DNA of 64,000 nucleotides from Chroococcidiopsis sp. TS-821 (GTDB lineage: Bacteria > Cyanobacteriota > Cyanobacteriia > Cyanobacteriales > Chroococcidiopsidaceae): assembly GCF_002939305.1 (NCBI RefSeq), contig NZ_MVDI01000002.1, forward strand, positions 542,966 to 606,965, written 5' to 3'. The notes under the pieces are model-generated. The model saw only the letters and a program-made list of their open reading frames with translations, made no database searches and was not told the DNA's origin. Made by a program: the position numbers and the translations under genes. Positions 17,446-27,737 of this stretch are shown piece by piece (the stretch's first letter is position 1; each line of letters begins with the position of its first letter).

Positions 17446-19191
17446 TCACCCCTCACCCCTTTGAAGATAAGCTGCCGCGTCTTGCGGTTGTCCCCACAAA
17501 ATGCGTTCGTTTTTGTAGAGTGCGATTCCTGGTTTTGCGCCTTTGGGTTTGTAGACGTATTTGGGTTCAGTGTAAACTACTGGCACTTGCTCACTTTGGC
17601 GCGAACGGCTGTAGTAAGCTGCAAAATTTGCTGTAAACTGTAAATCAGCAGTTTCTGGTACTGCGCCAGGATCGAGGCGGAGTAAAACATGGCTACCAGG
17701 AATTTCTTGCGCGTGAAACCATAAATCGTAATCTCCCGCAAGGCGAAACGTCAAGTAGTCATTTTGCCGATTGTTACGACCAATGAGCAATTCAAAACCA
17801 CTCGGAGTACGATAGCGATGAAAGTTTGTGCTAGCAGTATTCGGATCGCTACGACGCGTGTATTCTGAATCTTCGAGATAGCGTTGTTGAATTAATTCTT
17901 CGCGAATTTCTTTGAGGGCTTCTAGATCGGCATTGGTGTGGTAATTTTCGATTTGGGCGATCGCCGCTTCGATTTGCTGCAAATACTCAATTTCTGCATT
18001 AACTTCCGCTAGTAATGGTTCAACCGCACCGCGCGCGCGTTTGAGTTTACCACTACGTTTATACAGGCTTTGAGCGTTTTGCACCGCGTTTTTTTCAGGT
18101 TCTAAAGCAATCGTCACAGGTGCGCCTGTCTCAAAATCCGCGAGGGTAATCTTTGTCATCCCTGGTTCCCAAGCTTGGAGATGCGCCATTAATAAGTCAG
18201 CTTGTTGTTTGTATTCATCCGCCCGATCCGATTGTTGCAGGCGATTGCTAAAGTTATTCGCTTTCGTTTGCAACTTCTCTAACAAATTTTTTAATTTCTG
18301 ACTTAGCTGTTGGCGTAACTGCTGAAATTCTTGCTGATTAAGAACGGCAGTGTAGTATTGATTGAGTAAATCTTGAATGTTTTTGACCGGCTGAATCATC
18401 TCCCAACCGAGTACGGTGTATCCATTCGCTGTCCAACCTGGTTGAAAGTGCGATTTTTCTATAGCTTCTAACCATTCTTGCCAACGTTGAAATAATTTTT
18501 CCCAATCCGACGGTGTTAACGTTTCAGTTGATTGTTCTGGAGCGAGATTTGCCATGCGGATCATTGATTCAACTAACGCTGGACTTAAGCCACGATAGCT
18601 TTTAATCAAACAACGTTTTAAAGCACCAGGGACTAAACTAACTTTTGCTTGCCAACGTTGTTGTGATTCTTGCAAGCTAGGAGTATCGTTTGTAAGACTT
18701 GGTGGAAATTCATAAGGTTGTCCAGTTTGTACAGGGCGGATGCTCGACTGTTGCGGGCTGACTTGCTGCGCCGCAGTGATAATCTCTCGATTAGCATCGG
18801 TGAGAATTACATTACTGTGTTTCCCCATAATTTCTACATAAAGGTGAAATAAGGGGTTTTCACCAGGACGACGGGCAAATTGCAAATCAAGAACGCGTTC
18901 CCAAGGCGCGACCGCTGCGATACCGATCAAAGCTAAACCACTGAGTTGATGTAAGATTTGTTGGCTAAAAGTAAACGTATCCGGCTTGCGCGGTGGTGGA
19001 TCGCCAATACAAATCCGCGCTGCTTGCGGATGCCATGAAATATCTAGCCAGCCTCGCTGTTTGAGCGTACGCAATCCTAGCGAGATCCAAAAGCGATCGC
19101 GTTGATAAACCTGTTCCACCCGCGCCGGTAGCCAATTCGCGCGGATATCGCTGGCAGCAGCCGTTAGTGTTGTAAAATCAACAGATTGCAA
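17446..19191 (-). CDS. rqcH: RqcH / NFACT ribosome quality-control protein
   Basis: This 581-residue protein has an NFACT-N domain (to ~200), a long central coiled coil (~270-420) and an NFACT-R domain (~460-560) carrying LIGRNNRQND and DLWFHAQ. Bacterial RqcH binds stalled 50S-peptidyl-tRNA complexes and recruits Ala-tRNA to add alanine tails that mark nascent chains for degradation. Older annotation calls this family fibronectin-binding protein A. It is divergent from remA-gmk, the same neighbourhood found in Firmicutes (yloA near remA and gmk). The length is normal. Confidence 0.9.
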   Translation of the reverse strand: MQSVDFTTLTAAASDIRANWLPARVEQVYQRDRFWISLGLRTLKQRGWLDISWHPQAARICIGDPPPRKPDTFTFSQQILHQLSGLALIGIAAVAPWERVLDLQFARRPGENPLFHLYVEIMGKHSNVILTDANREIITAAQQVSPQQSSIRPVQTGQPYEFPPSLTNDTPSLQESQQRWQAKVSLVPGALKRCLIKSYRGLSPALVESMIRMANLAPEQSTETLTPSDWEKLFQRWQEWLEAIEKSHFQPGWTANGYTVLGWEMIQPVKNIQDLLNQYYTAVLNQQEFQQLRQQLSQKLKNLLEKLQTKANNFSNRLQQSDRADEYKQQADLLMAHLQAWEPGMTKITLADFETGAPVTIALEPEKNAVQNAQSLYKRSGKLKRARGAVEPLLAEVNAEIEYLQQIEAAIAQIENYHTNADLEALKEIREELIQQRYLEDSEYTRRSDPNTASTNFHRYRTPSGFELLIGRNNRQNDYLTFRLAGDYDLWFHAQEIPGSHVLLRLDPGAVPETADLQFTANFAAYYSRSRQSEQVPVVYTEPKYVYKPKGAKPGIALYKNERILWGQPQDAAAYLQRGEG

Positions 19192-19396
19192 AACGAATTA
19201 ACGAATATCAATAATTTGTAACTTTTGCTCTATCTTTTGAGCGATTTCCAAAGGTAGAAAAGTGGAAAAAGTCAGAACATACACCCCAAAAAGCTGATTT
19301 TTCGGTGAATTTTGCCTTGTAAGTCAAAATTTTTGTGGATACCATGAAAGTTAGGTTCCTAATTGCTTCTCACACGGCGCTTGGCGTTAGTTTGTC

Positions 19397-19657
19397 ATGG
19401 ACATTCAGCTAATCAACATCGGATTTGGCAATATCGTATCTGCCAACCGAGTGGTTGCCATAGTCAGTCCAGAGTCTGCCCCCATTAAGCGTATCATTAG
19501 CGATGCTAAGGATCGCAACCAGTTGATTGACGCCACCTATGGTCGTCGCACTCGGGCTGTCATTATTACCGATTCTAGTCACGTGATTCTCTCGGCAATT
19601 CAACCGGAAACGGTGGCGAATCGTTTTGTTGTGAATCGCGAGCATAGTTCGGAATAG
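19397..19657 (+). CDS. remA: RemA-like DUF370 regulator
   Basis: This 86-residue protein matches the RemA/DUF370 family: [26 protein letters not shown] and [19 protein letters not shown]. RemA of Bacillus is a ring-forming DNA-binding protein that activates biofilm matrix and osmoprotection genes. The role in cyanobacteria is not known to me. It lies upstream of gmk on the same strand with a 216-base gap that contains a heptad repeat, and is divergent from rqcH. Confidence 0.9.
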   Translation: MDIQLINIGFGNIVSANRVVAIVSPESAPIKRIISDAKDRNQLIDATYGRRTRAVIITDSSHVILSAIQPETVANRFVVNREHSSE

Positions 19658-19808
19658 ACTGCTCAATTGCTAGAAATCAGCGGTACGATGGGAAATATAG
19701 CAACGGTCAACATGGTTAGGAAATTATTAAAGTTTTGAGTTTTGAATTTTGACTGAAAAAACTTCTTAGCTCAATACTCAACTTTGAGAACTCATAACTC
19801 TTCTACCC

Positions 19809-19836
19809 TTGACCTTTGACCTCTGACCTCTGCTAT
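19809..19836. repeat. Heptanucleotide repeat array, four units
   Basis: The units are TTGACCT, TTGACCT, CTGACCT and CTGCTAT, between remA and gmk and ~40 bases before the gmk start. Same family as the 243-270 array. Confidence 0.6.
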
Positions 19837-19873
19837 GGTTGCTTTTCCTCGTTGGTATTTAATTTAATTTAGG

Positions 19874-20494
19874 ATGACGCCAGTTTTATCACTTCAGGAT
19901 TCAGCTACACCAACAAATTGCCTCCCCGAAGGCAAACTGATTGTCTTGACTGGTCCTAGCGGAGTTGGTAAGGGTACGCTAGTACGAGCGTTGCTCGAGC
20001 GTCATCCTGAATTATATTTTTCCGTTTCTGTTACTACCCGCGCTCCCCGTCCAGGCGAAATTCACGGCAAACAATACTATTTTGTCAGCCGCAGCGAATT
20101 TCAACAAATGATTGAACAAAACAAACTGCTGGAATGGGCTGAGTTTGCGGGTAACTATTACGGTACTCCCCGCGATACTGTTCTCGAACAAATCGCCAAA
20201 GGTAAGTGCGTTCTGTTAGAAATTGAACTCGAAGGCGCACGCCAAATTCGTCAGTCTTATCCTGAGGCGAAGCGGATTTTTATTATGCCTCCATCTTTAG
20301 CAGAACTCGAAAACCGCTTACGTCGTCGCGGTCAAGATTCTGCTGATGCGATCGCGCGTCGTCTGCAACGCGCTCAAGAGGAAATTAGTGCCGCGCATGA
20401 ATTTGACGTTCAAATCGTCAATGACGATCTTGACAAAGCTGTAGATGCGATCGCCTCTACAGTATTTAGCTTTTGTGGTAACTCCAGTTGTTAG
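19874..20494 (+). CDS. gmk: Guanylate kinase
   Basis: Gmk phosphorylates GMP (and dGMP) to GDP with ATP in purine nucleotide synthesis. The 206-residue protein has P-loop GPSGVGKGT (27-35), the GMP-binding segment [11 protein letters not shown] with YYFVSR, and the lid region RLRRRGQDS. The ~18-residue N-terminal extension before the kinase core may be real, or the start may lie further in, though no better ATG is visible. remA-gmk order is conserved in distant bacteria. Confidence 0.95.
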   Translation: MTPVLSLQDSATPTNCLPEGKLIVLTGPSGVGKGTLVRALLERHPELYFSVSVTTRAPRPGEIHGKQYYFVSRSEFQQMIEQNKLLEWAEFAGNYYGTPRDTVLEQIAKGKCVLLEIELEGARQIRQSYPEAKRIFIMPPSLAELENRLRRRGQDSADAIARRLQRAQEEISAAHEFDVQIVNDDLDKAVDAIASTVFSFCGNSSC

Positions 20495-20536
20495 ACAATC
20501 CAAATTCTGCAGCGTGCGCGACGCAATAAAAAACAA

Positions 20537-20575
20537 AAAGGCACAAAGTCCCCCAAAATTTTCCTTTGCGCCTTT
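20537..20575. terminator. Terminator between convergent gmk and psaL
   Basis: A 12-base stem with one mismatch, AAAGGCACAAAG (20537-20548) with CTTTGCGCCTTT (20564-20575), encloses a 15-base loop. On the minus strand it is followed by a T-rich run (CTTTTTGTTTTTTATT), so it should end psaL; it may also act for gmk. Confidence 0.8.
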
Positions 20576-20607
20576 ATCAGTCTTTAATGAATGAGCAGAA
20601 TGCAGTG

Positions 20608-21126
20608 TTACTTGAAAATGTTTTGAATTAACTCGATATTAGCAAGGATGAAGTAGGCAACAACAGCACCACCAACACCACCAATTAAGAAGCCACTCGC
20701 AAAAGTGTTCCAACCTTCAGTAGTGTCAAAAGTATCAGGAGGATTTGGCACAGTCACCGTAGCTACTGGTTTTGGTGGATCGGTTGCGGCATACAGCGAT
20801 ACCGCTAGAGTTGAAATGACAACCATACCTAAAGTTGCCAGCAATCCAGCAATATTCGCGACGTCAGTATCGCGTAATGGACCCAACTTAGCAAAAGGAC
20901 CAAGCAGCCAATAGCCATGCGCCATTCCTACTTCTAGCCCGCGTCGTAACGGAGTGATCCCTGGGCGATATGCTGGCAGGTTATTGATAAACCACTTAAC
21001 TAAAGAAGAGTTATTAATTGGCGTTTCCAGATTACCAATTTGAGGATCTCGTCTGGAAGGATAAACAACTTCCTGATTTCGCGGATCGCTAGGACGATTT
21101 TTAGATGCATCTATTGCTTGCGCCAT
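20608..21126 (-). CDS. psaL: Photosystem I subunit XI
   Basis: PsaL lies at the centre of trimeric PSI and holds the monomers together. The 172-residue protein starts MAQAIDASK, has the conserved NLPAYRPGITPLRRGLEVG segment and hydrophobic helices (~75-100 and ~140-165). I chose the ATG at 21126 over an upstream TTG because the family begins here. In this strand order psaF, psaJ, then psaL follow each other, but 327 bases with hairpins separate psaJ from psaL, so psaL may have its own promoter. Confidence 0.96.
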   Translation of the reverse strand: MAQAIDASKNRPSDPRNQEVVYPSRRDPQIGNLETPINNSSLVKWFINNLPAYRPGITPLRRGLEVGMAHGYWLLGPFAKLGPLRDTDVANIAGLLATLGMVVISTLAVSLYAATDPPKPVATVTVPNPPDTFDTTEGWNTFASGFLIGGVGGAVVAYFILANIELIQNIFK

Positions 21127-21255
21127 ATTTATGTCAGATCTCAATAAGGTAGTGGCACTATTTTATGGGAATAAACGACCTTAGTTTTCATACTTTGGTC
21201 TTAAATTTAGAAAAATTAATTAAGCAATGATGAGTCAAAAAAATGACAAAGACTC

Positions 21256-21303
21256 GCTCGAAACGAGCAAGCGCTATACCATTTTCATGTAAAGATATAG
21301 CGC
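21256..21303. repeat. Two adjacent hairpins between psaJ and psaL
   Basis: GCTCG-aaa-CGAGC (21256-21268) is followed at once by an 8-base inverted repeat GCGCTATA (21271-21278) / TATAGCGC (21296-21303) around a 17-base loop. They could end the psaF-psaJ transcript or lie in the psaL leader. The psaI gene that often neighbours psaL was not found here. Confidence 0.5.
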
Positions 21304-21453
21304 CTTGGCAACTGAAAAGTGAATTCTTTAAAAAGCAACTCAGAATCTACAGGCAATAGATAGAGTTTTAGACTTTAAAAAGTAGTGTTCGTCTCGTAAG
21401 TCTTGTAAAAACTTTTTTGAAGAGACAAACACTTTGATATTAGCCATACTAAT

Positions 21454-21603
21454 TTATGGCAGCGGGTGGAAAAGAAGATCGGGATACAGATAATTAAAGA
21501 CAATTAACAGAACCGCAGTAAAACTTAGCCAGGCAAAAAGTAATACTGGTCCTAAAGAAAGATAGCGTAGCAAATAATTTTGGTTGTCGCCTTTCTTTTG
21601 CAT
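21454..21603 (-). CDS. psaJ: Photosystem I subunit IX
   Basis: This 49-residue gene reads MQKKGDNQNYLLRYLSLGPV..., followed by one transmembrane helix (LLFAWLSFTAVLLIVFNYLY) and a PDLLFHPLP tail, the standard PsaJ pattern. PsaJ is a single-helix subunit next to PsaF at the plastocyanin/cytochrome c6 docking side of PSI. It begins 37 bases after psaF on the same strand, forming the usual psaFJ unit. I found it by translating the minus strand by hand. Confidence 0.95.
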   Translation of the reverse strand: MQKKGDNQNYLLRYLSLGPVLLFAWLSFTAVLLIVFNYLYPDLLFHPLP

Positions 21604-21640
21604 GAACTCAGTCTCCAAAAACAAATTAATTCAAATCAAA

Positions 21641-22135
21641 CTAGCGTGGAGAAACTGGAATTTCGTCATCTTTAGCAACTAATTCCCCAGAAAGCAATTC
21701 TTTAACAGCTGCGAGTGGCCAAGTGAAGCCAGATAGCATGAGTGGCAGCGCTGTTGGTACGTCAATAATGACTTCTCGCAGTTCTGTATTGTCGCGCTTC
21801 TTAATTTCTTGGAGATAGGCACGTCCTACCCAGCCAATCCAACCAGCAATATAGAGAAAAAGAATGCTAGGAATCAGGAAGTCACCCGCATGATTGAGAC
21901 GACCATCTACAATTAAGTGAGGTAAACCCTCTGGACCGCATAATTCTTGCGCATAACGCTCAAAGCGCTTTTGACCTGAATTAGGATCGGCAGTCGTATT
22001 TCGGGCAGAAGCAGCTCTTTGAATAAATTCTGGAGATTCACTACAAGGCACAAGCCCTGCACCAACGGCTAACGCCTGCGGCGCAAAACTAAACCATAAA
22101 CTGATGACAAGGACTAGAGCAAACAATCGTCGCAT
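21641..22135 (-). CDS. psaF: Photosystem I subunit III (plastocyanin-docking)
   Basis: PsaF is a lumen-exposed PSI subunit beside the electron-donor docking site. The 164-residue precursor has a signal peptide ([23 protein letters not shown]), then the mature [14 protein letters not shown], a lumenal domain with conserved Cys and [20 protein letters not shown], and transmembrane helices at ~95-115 and ~135-155. The ATG at 22135 has a ribosome site (AAGGGA) and gives the known N-terminus; the longer frame upstream is not used. psaJ follows in the same unit. Confidence 0.96.
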   Translation of the reverse strand: MRRLFALVLVISLWFSFAPQALAVGAGLVPCSESPEFIQRAASARNTTADPNSGQKRFERYAQELCGPEGLPHLIVDGRLNHAGDFLIPSILFLYIAGWIGWVGRAYLQEIKKRDNTELREVIIDVPTALPLMLSGFTWPLAAVKELLSGELVAKDDEIPVSPR

Positions 22136-22349
22136 GGAATTGTTTCCCTTTATTACAAAACCTAAATTTTGTTGTACGATAAACAGCTTGAACAAGCGTT
22201 CGCAAGCTCATATGGAAGCAATCATACTCTTGCGTGTGAACCTAGTAAAGTTTGCGGTGAATAAAGTTTAAGCTACTTAATATAGTCGGATAAATTCGCT
22301 TGTCACTATTTAGATATTGATTCGTACTTAAAATGCCCGTTTCAGAATT

Positions 22350-23396
22350 ATGTCAACTGTTTTAGCGATAGAAACTAGCTGCGACGAAACAGCAGTTGCG
22401 ATTGTTAAAAATCGTCAAGTTTATAGTAGTATTATTAACTCACAAATTGCGATTCACCGCCAATATGGTGGAGTTGTTCCAGAAGTCGCTTCGCGCCAGC
22501 ATTTAGAGATTATTAATCATGGAATTGAGCTGGCTTTGACGCAGGCAAATCTCGCGTGGCAAGACATCGATGGCATTGCTGCGACTTGTGCACCAGGGCT
22601 TGTCGGAGCTTTATTAGTAGGAGTCACTGCCGCAAAAACGCTAGCGATCGTGCAGCAAAAACCATTTATCGGCGTGCATCACCTCGAAGGTCACATTTAC
22701 GCAAATTATTTGAGCGAACCGAGTTTAGAGCCGCCATTTTTGAGTTTGCTCGTTTCTGGCGGTCATACGAGCTTAATTTATGTCAAAGATTGTGGCGCGT
22801 ACGAGACTTTAGGCGAAACCCGCGATGATGCAGCAGGAGAAGCTTTTGATAAAGTAGCGCGATTACTCAAACTCGGTTATCCTGGCGGTCCAGTCATAGA
22901 TAAACTAGCGCAATCAGGCAACGCGCAAGCTTTTGCTTTACCGGAAGGCAACGTTTCGCAACCAAATGGCGGGTATCATCCGTATGATTCCAGCTTTAGT
23001 GGGTTAAAAACTGCTGTTTTGCGGCTAGTACAGCAACTCGAAAAAGAAACACAACTACCAGTCGAAGACGTCGCCGCCAGTTTTCAAGCGAGTGTTGCGC
23101 GATCGCTCACCAAACGCGCGATCGCCTGTGCGCGAGATTACGGTCTGAACACCATAGCTGTTGGTGGTGGCGTTGCGGCAAATAGCGGTTTAAGACATCA
23201 TCTAACAACTGCGGCGAGGGAGCACAACTTGCGCGTTTTATTTCCTCCACTCAAATTTTGCACCGATAATGCAGCGATGATTGGTTGCGCAGCGGCAGAT
23301 CACCTCGACCGCGGTCACACTTCCCCGCTCGCGCTTGGCGTTCAATCTCGCTTAGCGCTGACTGATGTGATGCAGTTATATCAACAGAGAAACTAA
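22350..23396 (+). CDS. tsaD: tRNA N6-adenosine threonylcarbamoyltransferase
   Basis: TsaD transfers threonylcarbamoyl from the TsaC product to A37 of tRNAs that read ANN codons. The 348-residue protein starts with [13 protein letters not shown], has the metal motif HHLEGH (His111, His115), then GGHTSL and, near residue 275, [10 protein letters not shown] of the ASKHA fold. The length is normal. It is divergent from psaF across 214 bases. A Sua5/YrdC protein that could supply the substrate is encoded at 27.7 kb. Confidence 0.96.
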   Translation: MSTVLAIETSCDETAVAIVKNRQVYSSIINSQIAIHRQYGGVVPEVASRQHLEIINHGIELALTQANLAWQDIDGIAATCAPGLVGALLVGVTAAKTLAIVQQKPFIGVHHLEGHIYANYLSEPSLEPPFLSLLVSGGHTSLIYVKDCGAYETLGETRDDAAGEAFDKVARLLKLGYPGGPVIDKLAQSGNAQAFALPEGNVSQPNGGYHPYDSSFSGLKTAVLRLVQQLEKETQLPVEDVAASFQASVARSLTKRAIACARDYGLNTIAVGGGVAANSGLRHHLTTAAREHNLRVLFPPLKFCTDNAAMIGCAAADHLDRGHTSPLALGVQSRLALTDVMQLYQQRN

Positions 23397-23465
23397 GAGC
23401 GGGTCGCTAGTGACTTGTGGGATAGGAGAGAAATAACCCACTTCCTTGCCTACTCTCTGCGTTCC

Positions 23466-24395
23466 TTAACTGTAGCTGTGCTGCGCTAAAAGCAGGCGAA
23501 TTTGATTAGCAACAGTTTGCGGGTGTTCGATCATTGCTAAATGTCCGCAATGAGGAATTTCTAGGACATTATTGCCACAAGCTTCAAATAGCGGATGAAA
23601 GCTTGCTAAATGCCGGACATACTTAGGTTCCATTATTTGATCTTTGTCGCCCGTAATAAAATACACGGGTTGCTGAAGTTGAGAGACAATTTTTGGCAAA
23701 AGATTTATTTCCGTTTCAGTTGTCGAATCCAAAAGAGTTCCCAAGGCAGCTTCCGGATGGGCAACAACAAAATCAATCAGCCGCTGACGCCCCCAAGCAG
23801 GTGCGATCGCCTGCGCCACGTTAGCGCGTGTAAAGAGTAAATCTAGCAGTGGTAAATAGCACAACCAACGCGGACGATATTTAATTAATCTTGAGCCCCA
23901 GCTACGAAACTGCTCAAAAGCCTCTTTGAGATAAATACCGCCGCCCGCATTAATACAGATAACTCCCTTAACGCGGTCAGGCATTTGCTCGGCTGCCCAC
24001 AACGCAATACTACCACCCAACGAATGACCAATGAGCCAAGTACTTGTAATATTGAGTTTTTCTAAGAGAATCATTAAATCTTGCGCATAAGCAGCAGCAG
24101 TGTAGCGCGATGCAGAATGTTGTTGAACCGCCGCAGCGCCTACCGAAGCAGGAACCAAACTCGAAACATTCTTTGAGGATGGCAACTCGCGGTTTCCTTG
24201 ACTCAATTGAGACTGACCAAAACCACGCAGATCGTAGGCAAGACACTGGAAGTCTGGAGACAACTGTTTGATAATAGGCTGCCAGTATCCACGGCTTAAT
24301 AGCCAACCGTGGATAAAGACTAAAGCATGAGCACCTGCAGTGGGAGTCGTTAGCTCGTAGGCGTGGGGGACTCCTAGAATTTCAATGGTTGCCAT
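23466..24395 (-). CDS. Alpha/beta hydrolase
   Basis: This 309-residue protein has a canonical fold: HGWLLSRGYW after the first strand, nucleophile elbow GHSLGGS near residue 122, an acid in GDKDQIM, and catalytic His in CGHLAMIEHP. It has no signal peptide. The low-complexity stretch at ~75-95 (Ser/Ala/Val-rich) is an insertion before the nucleophile and may be a flexible cap part. The substrate is unknown. Confidence 0.8.
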   Translation of the reverse strand: MATIEILGVPHAYELTTPTAGAHALVFIHGWLLSRGYWQPIIKQLSPDFQCLAYDLRGFGQSQLSQGNRELPSSKNVSSLVPASVGAAAVQQHSASRYTAAAYAQDLMILLEKLNITSTWLIGHSLGGSIALWAAEQMPDRVKGVICINAGGGIYLKEAFEQFRSWGSRLIKYRPRWLCYLPLLDLLFTRANVAQAIAPAWGRQRLIDFVVAHPEAALGTLLDSTTETEINLLPKIVSQLQQPVYFITGDKDQIMEPKYVRHLASFHPLFEACGNNVLEIPHCGHLAMIEHPQTVANQIRLLLAQHSYS

Positions 24396-25310
<915 letters not shown>

Positions 25311-25391
25311 CCAAGACGAAATTAACTCAGAGTTTTCTTTTCTGCGACACACTTTGCTATGCTATACTAGCAACGATGCAATTTAAAGCAA

Positions 25392-25465
25392 CGGGATGTA
25401 GCGCAGCTTGGTAGCGCGCCTGCTTTGGGAGCAGGATGTCGCAGGTTCAAATCCTGTCATCCCGA
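25392..25465 (+). tRNA. trnP: tRNA-Pro (anticodon TGG)
   Basis: This 74-nt tRNA has acceptor stem CGGGATG (25392-25398) with CATCCCG (25458-25464) and discriminator A. The D-arm contains GCGCAGCTTGGTAGCGC. The anticodon stem is CCTGC/GCAGG with loop TTTGGGA, giving anticodon TGG. The T-arm is GCAGG-TTCAAAT-CCTGT. CCA is not encoded. Confidence 0.97.
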
Positions 25466-25816
25466 TAGTTAAACAGGGAAATCACTCATTTATTCAATGT
25501 TCGCGTGCCATCAGCGCAATAGCAACCGTGATAGTTATTAGAAAAGTTAATATTAACGCCTGAAATAGTCGTAGTCAGCAAATTATCAAATATCAATTGC
25601 CAATTAAAAATAAAAGCAATCGACGATAAACCTTACAATAGCTTGGTGCGGAACGATCTCACTGTATATAACGTCAGGCTTGGTTGTTATCAGTTAATTA
25701 CTGACAACGCCAGCAAAGTGCTTGCCAAAGCGCTAACATAACAAAAATTACAACAGCGCGTTTACAAATTAGATACTTTGTCATACTCTAGTGGGCTATT
25801 GATGCCAGGAGCAGTT
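25466..25816. other. Intergenic region, 351 bp
   Basis: This lies between tRNA-Pro and the Tic22-like gene. It contains the Tic22 ribosome site (AGGAG, 6 bases before ATG 25817). No other gene or RNA was recognised. Confidence 0.4.
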
Positions 25817-26707
25817 ATGAAATCAATTTTTCGTTGGGGCGCAACTGTAGGAATATTAGGCAGCGCCGTTATGAGTTCTGCCCTCATAGGTAATCTACGA
25901 GCGCTGGCTTTGCCACAAGAGCAAATTATCCAAAAATTAGGGTCTGTCCCCGTATTCACTATCACCGATAGCAAGGGCGCTCCTTTAGTTGCCACACCGC
26001 CGCCAAACGCACAAAATCAACAAAATCAAAGTCCTGTCGCAGGCGTTTTTATTAGTCAAAAAGACGCGCAAGCGTTTGTCAATAATCTGAAGAAAACAAA
26101 TCCACAGCTAGGAAATTCAGTACAAGTTGTTCCTGTACCACTAGGAGAAGTGTACAGGCTGGAACAAGCCAACGCCAACAAGCCAAATTCTTTAGATATT
26201 GCCTACATCCCAGCAAAACAGCAATACGATGCTGCCTTAAATCTCTTACGGCAAAGTGGTAACTCAGAATTACGTAGAGCTTGCGAACAAAATAAACGCA
26301 GGCTAGAAGACTGCGTAGGAACGCCGCTATTCGTCGCGCGAGCCGGACAAGAAAAAGGCTACCTGACGATGAAAGTTAACCGTCCGCAAGCCAACAACCA
26401 GCAGGCAGAAGTTGAAGTCATTCCTTTCTACTTCAACAAAGAAGAATTACAGAGAATGCTCGAGCGCTTCAAAAAGCAGCAACCTGAGTTAGCTTCTACC
26501 GTTGATATCCAAGTTCTCAATTTAGAAGGAATGTTAGAAATTTTAAGAACTCGCAACGACGAAGGCGTACAACAAATCGTGCTGGTTCCGCCGCAAGAGT
26601 CAATTCAGTACGTGCGATCGCTGCAACAATCTGCCGCCGGTCAACAAGCACAGCCACAGCAGCGCCCAGCACCACAACAAGCCGCGCCGCAGCGCCCAGC
26701 CCGCTAA
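25817..26707 (+). CDS. Tic22-family periplasmic protein
   Basis: This 296-residue Tic22 relative has a signal peptide (to ~30, ending near LRALA). Repeated Tic22-type units follow: QKLGSVPVFTITDSKGAPL, VAGVFISQKDAQAFV and a second copy near 200-240 (VEVIPFYFNKEELQRM). It ends in a Gln/Pro/Ala-rich tail. In cyanobacteria Tic22 homologues are in the periplasm or thylakoid lumen and are thought to chaperone outer-membrane proteins; in chloroplasts Tic22 acts in import. ATG 25817 is chosen for its AGGAG site; the longer frame starting at 25778 lacks one. prmC follows 3 bases after the stop. Confidence 0.85.
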   Translation: MKSIFRWGATVGILGSAVMSSALIGNLRALALPQEQIIQKLGSVPVFTITDSKGAPLVATPPPNAQNQQNQSPVAGVFISQKDAQAFVNNLKKTNPQLGNSVQVVPVPLGEVYRLEQANANKPNSLDIAYIPAKQQYDAALNLLRQSGNSELRRACEQNKRRLEDCVGTPLFVARAGQEKGYLTMKVNRPQANNQQAEVEVIPFYFNKEELQRMLERFKKQQPELASTVDIQVLNLEGMLEILRTRNDEGVQQIVLVPPQESIQYVRSLQQSAAGQQAQPQQRPAPQQAAPQRPAR

Positions 26708-26710
26708 TAC

Positions 26711-27625
26711 ATGAACGATCAGTTGCTACTAACATCTGGTTTAGCACTTTGGCAATGGCGTAGTGCTGCTCAACGAGCAGCGCTTTCTGCTCATATCCCT
26801 GTAACCGAAGTAGACTGGTTACTACAAGAAGTCGCTGGATTAGACCGCCTTTCACTGCGCTTAGGCTCGTTCAAAAACTTGCCAGAAATTCAACTACAAA
26901 TACCACTGAGCGACTTAGACCGCTTATGGCAACGACGCATTCACGATCGCCTACCGGTGCAGTACATTGCAGGGGCAACACCTTGGCGACAGTTTAAGTT
27001 AGCAGTTTCTCCAGCCGTACTCATTCCTCGTCCTGAAACGGAGTGTTTAATTGATTTAGCAGTAAGTGCAGCCCAAAAAAGTCACGAGCATCATGAGTTA
27101 GGGCACTGGGCAGACTTAGGAACGGGTAGCGGCGCGATCGCAATCGGACTTGCCCAAGCAATGCCGCAGGCGACAATTCACGCGGTTGATTGCAGCGCAG
27201 CAGCCTTAGCCATCGCACGCCAAAACGCCCAAGCCCTTGGTTTTACTCACCGAATTCAGTTTTATCAAGGCTCGTGGTGGGAACCTTTAGCGTTTCTCAA
27301 AGGTCAACTCAGCGGTATAGTGTCCAATCCACCCTACATTCCGAGCGAACTTGTACCACAGCTACAACCAGAAGTCGCACTTCACGAACCGTGGTTAGCA
27401 CTCGATGGCGGTGCCGACGGTTTAGACTGCATTCGTCATCTTATAGGCACATCAGCAGCTTACTTAAAACCTGGTGGGATTTGGTTGATTGAAATGATGG
27501 CAGGGCAAGCCGAAATGGTTGCCGCACTGTTGCAAAGTCACGGCAGCTACGGCAACATTGAAATTCATAAGGATCTTGCAGGCATTGAACGCTTTGCTTT
27601 AGCCTATCGCAACAACGAGGCGTGA
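26711..27625 (+). CDS. prmC: Release factor glutamine methyltransferase
   Basis: PrmC methylates the Gln of the GGQ motif in RF1/RF2. The 304-residue protein has a helical N-domain, SAM motif LGTGSGAIAIGLA (~136-148) and catalytic NPPY (206-209), with LIPRPETE before them. The gene begins 3 bases after the Tic22-like gene, so both are probably one transcript. Glutamine methyltransferase rather than a generic adenine methylase is supported by NPPY plus the RPETE signature. Confidence 0.95.
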   Translation: MNDQLLLTSGLALWQWRSAAQRAALSAHIPVTEVDWLLQEVAGLDRLSLRLGSFKNLPEIQLQIPLSDLDRLWQRRIHDRLPVQYIAGATPWRQFKLAVSPAVLIPRPETECLIDLAVSAAQKSHEHHELGHWADLGTGSGAIAIGLAQAMPQATIHAVDCSAAALAIARQNAQALGFTHRIQFYQGSWWEPLAFLKGQLSGIVSNPPYIPSELVPQLQPEVALHEPWLALDGGADGLDCIRHLIGTSAAYLKPGGIWLIEMMAGQAEMVAALLQSHGSYGNIEIHKDLAGIERFALAYRNNEA

Positions 27626-27701
27626 TGTAGGAGTGTGAATGCGTGAAGTGTTGAGTTATACAAGTTTTTCTTAACTCGACACTTTCGACTCATAGCTCTC
27701 C

Positions 27702-27729
27702 TGACCCCCGCCCCCTAACCCCTGACCTC
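27702..27729. repeat. Heptanucleotide repeat array, four units
   Basis: The units are TGACCCC, CGCCCCC, TAACCCC and TGACCTC, ending 8 bases before the start codon of the next gene. Same degenerate family as other arrays in this window. Confidence 0.6.
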
Positions 27730-27737
27730 TAAATACT

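Noticed and set aside
20608..21144. A TTG start 18 bases upstream for psaL
   Set aside because: PsaL proteins begin at MAQAID, which is ATG 21126.
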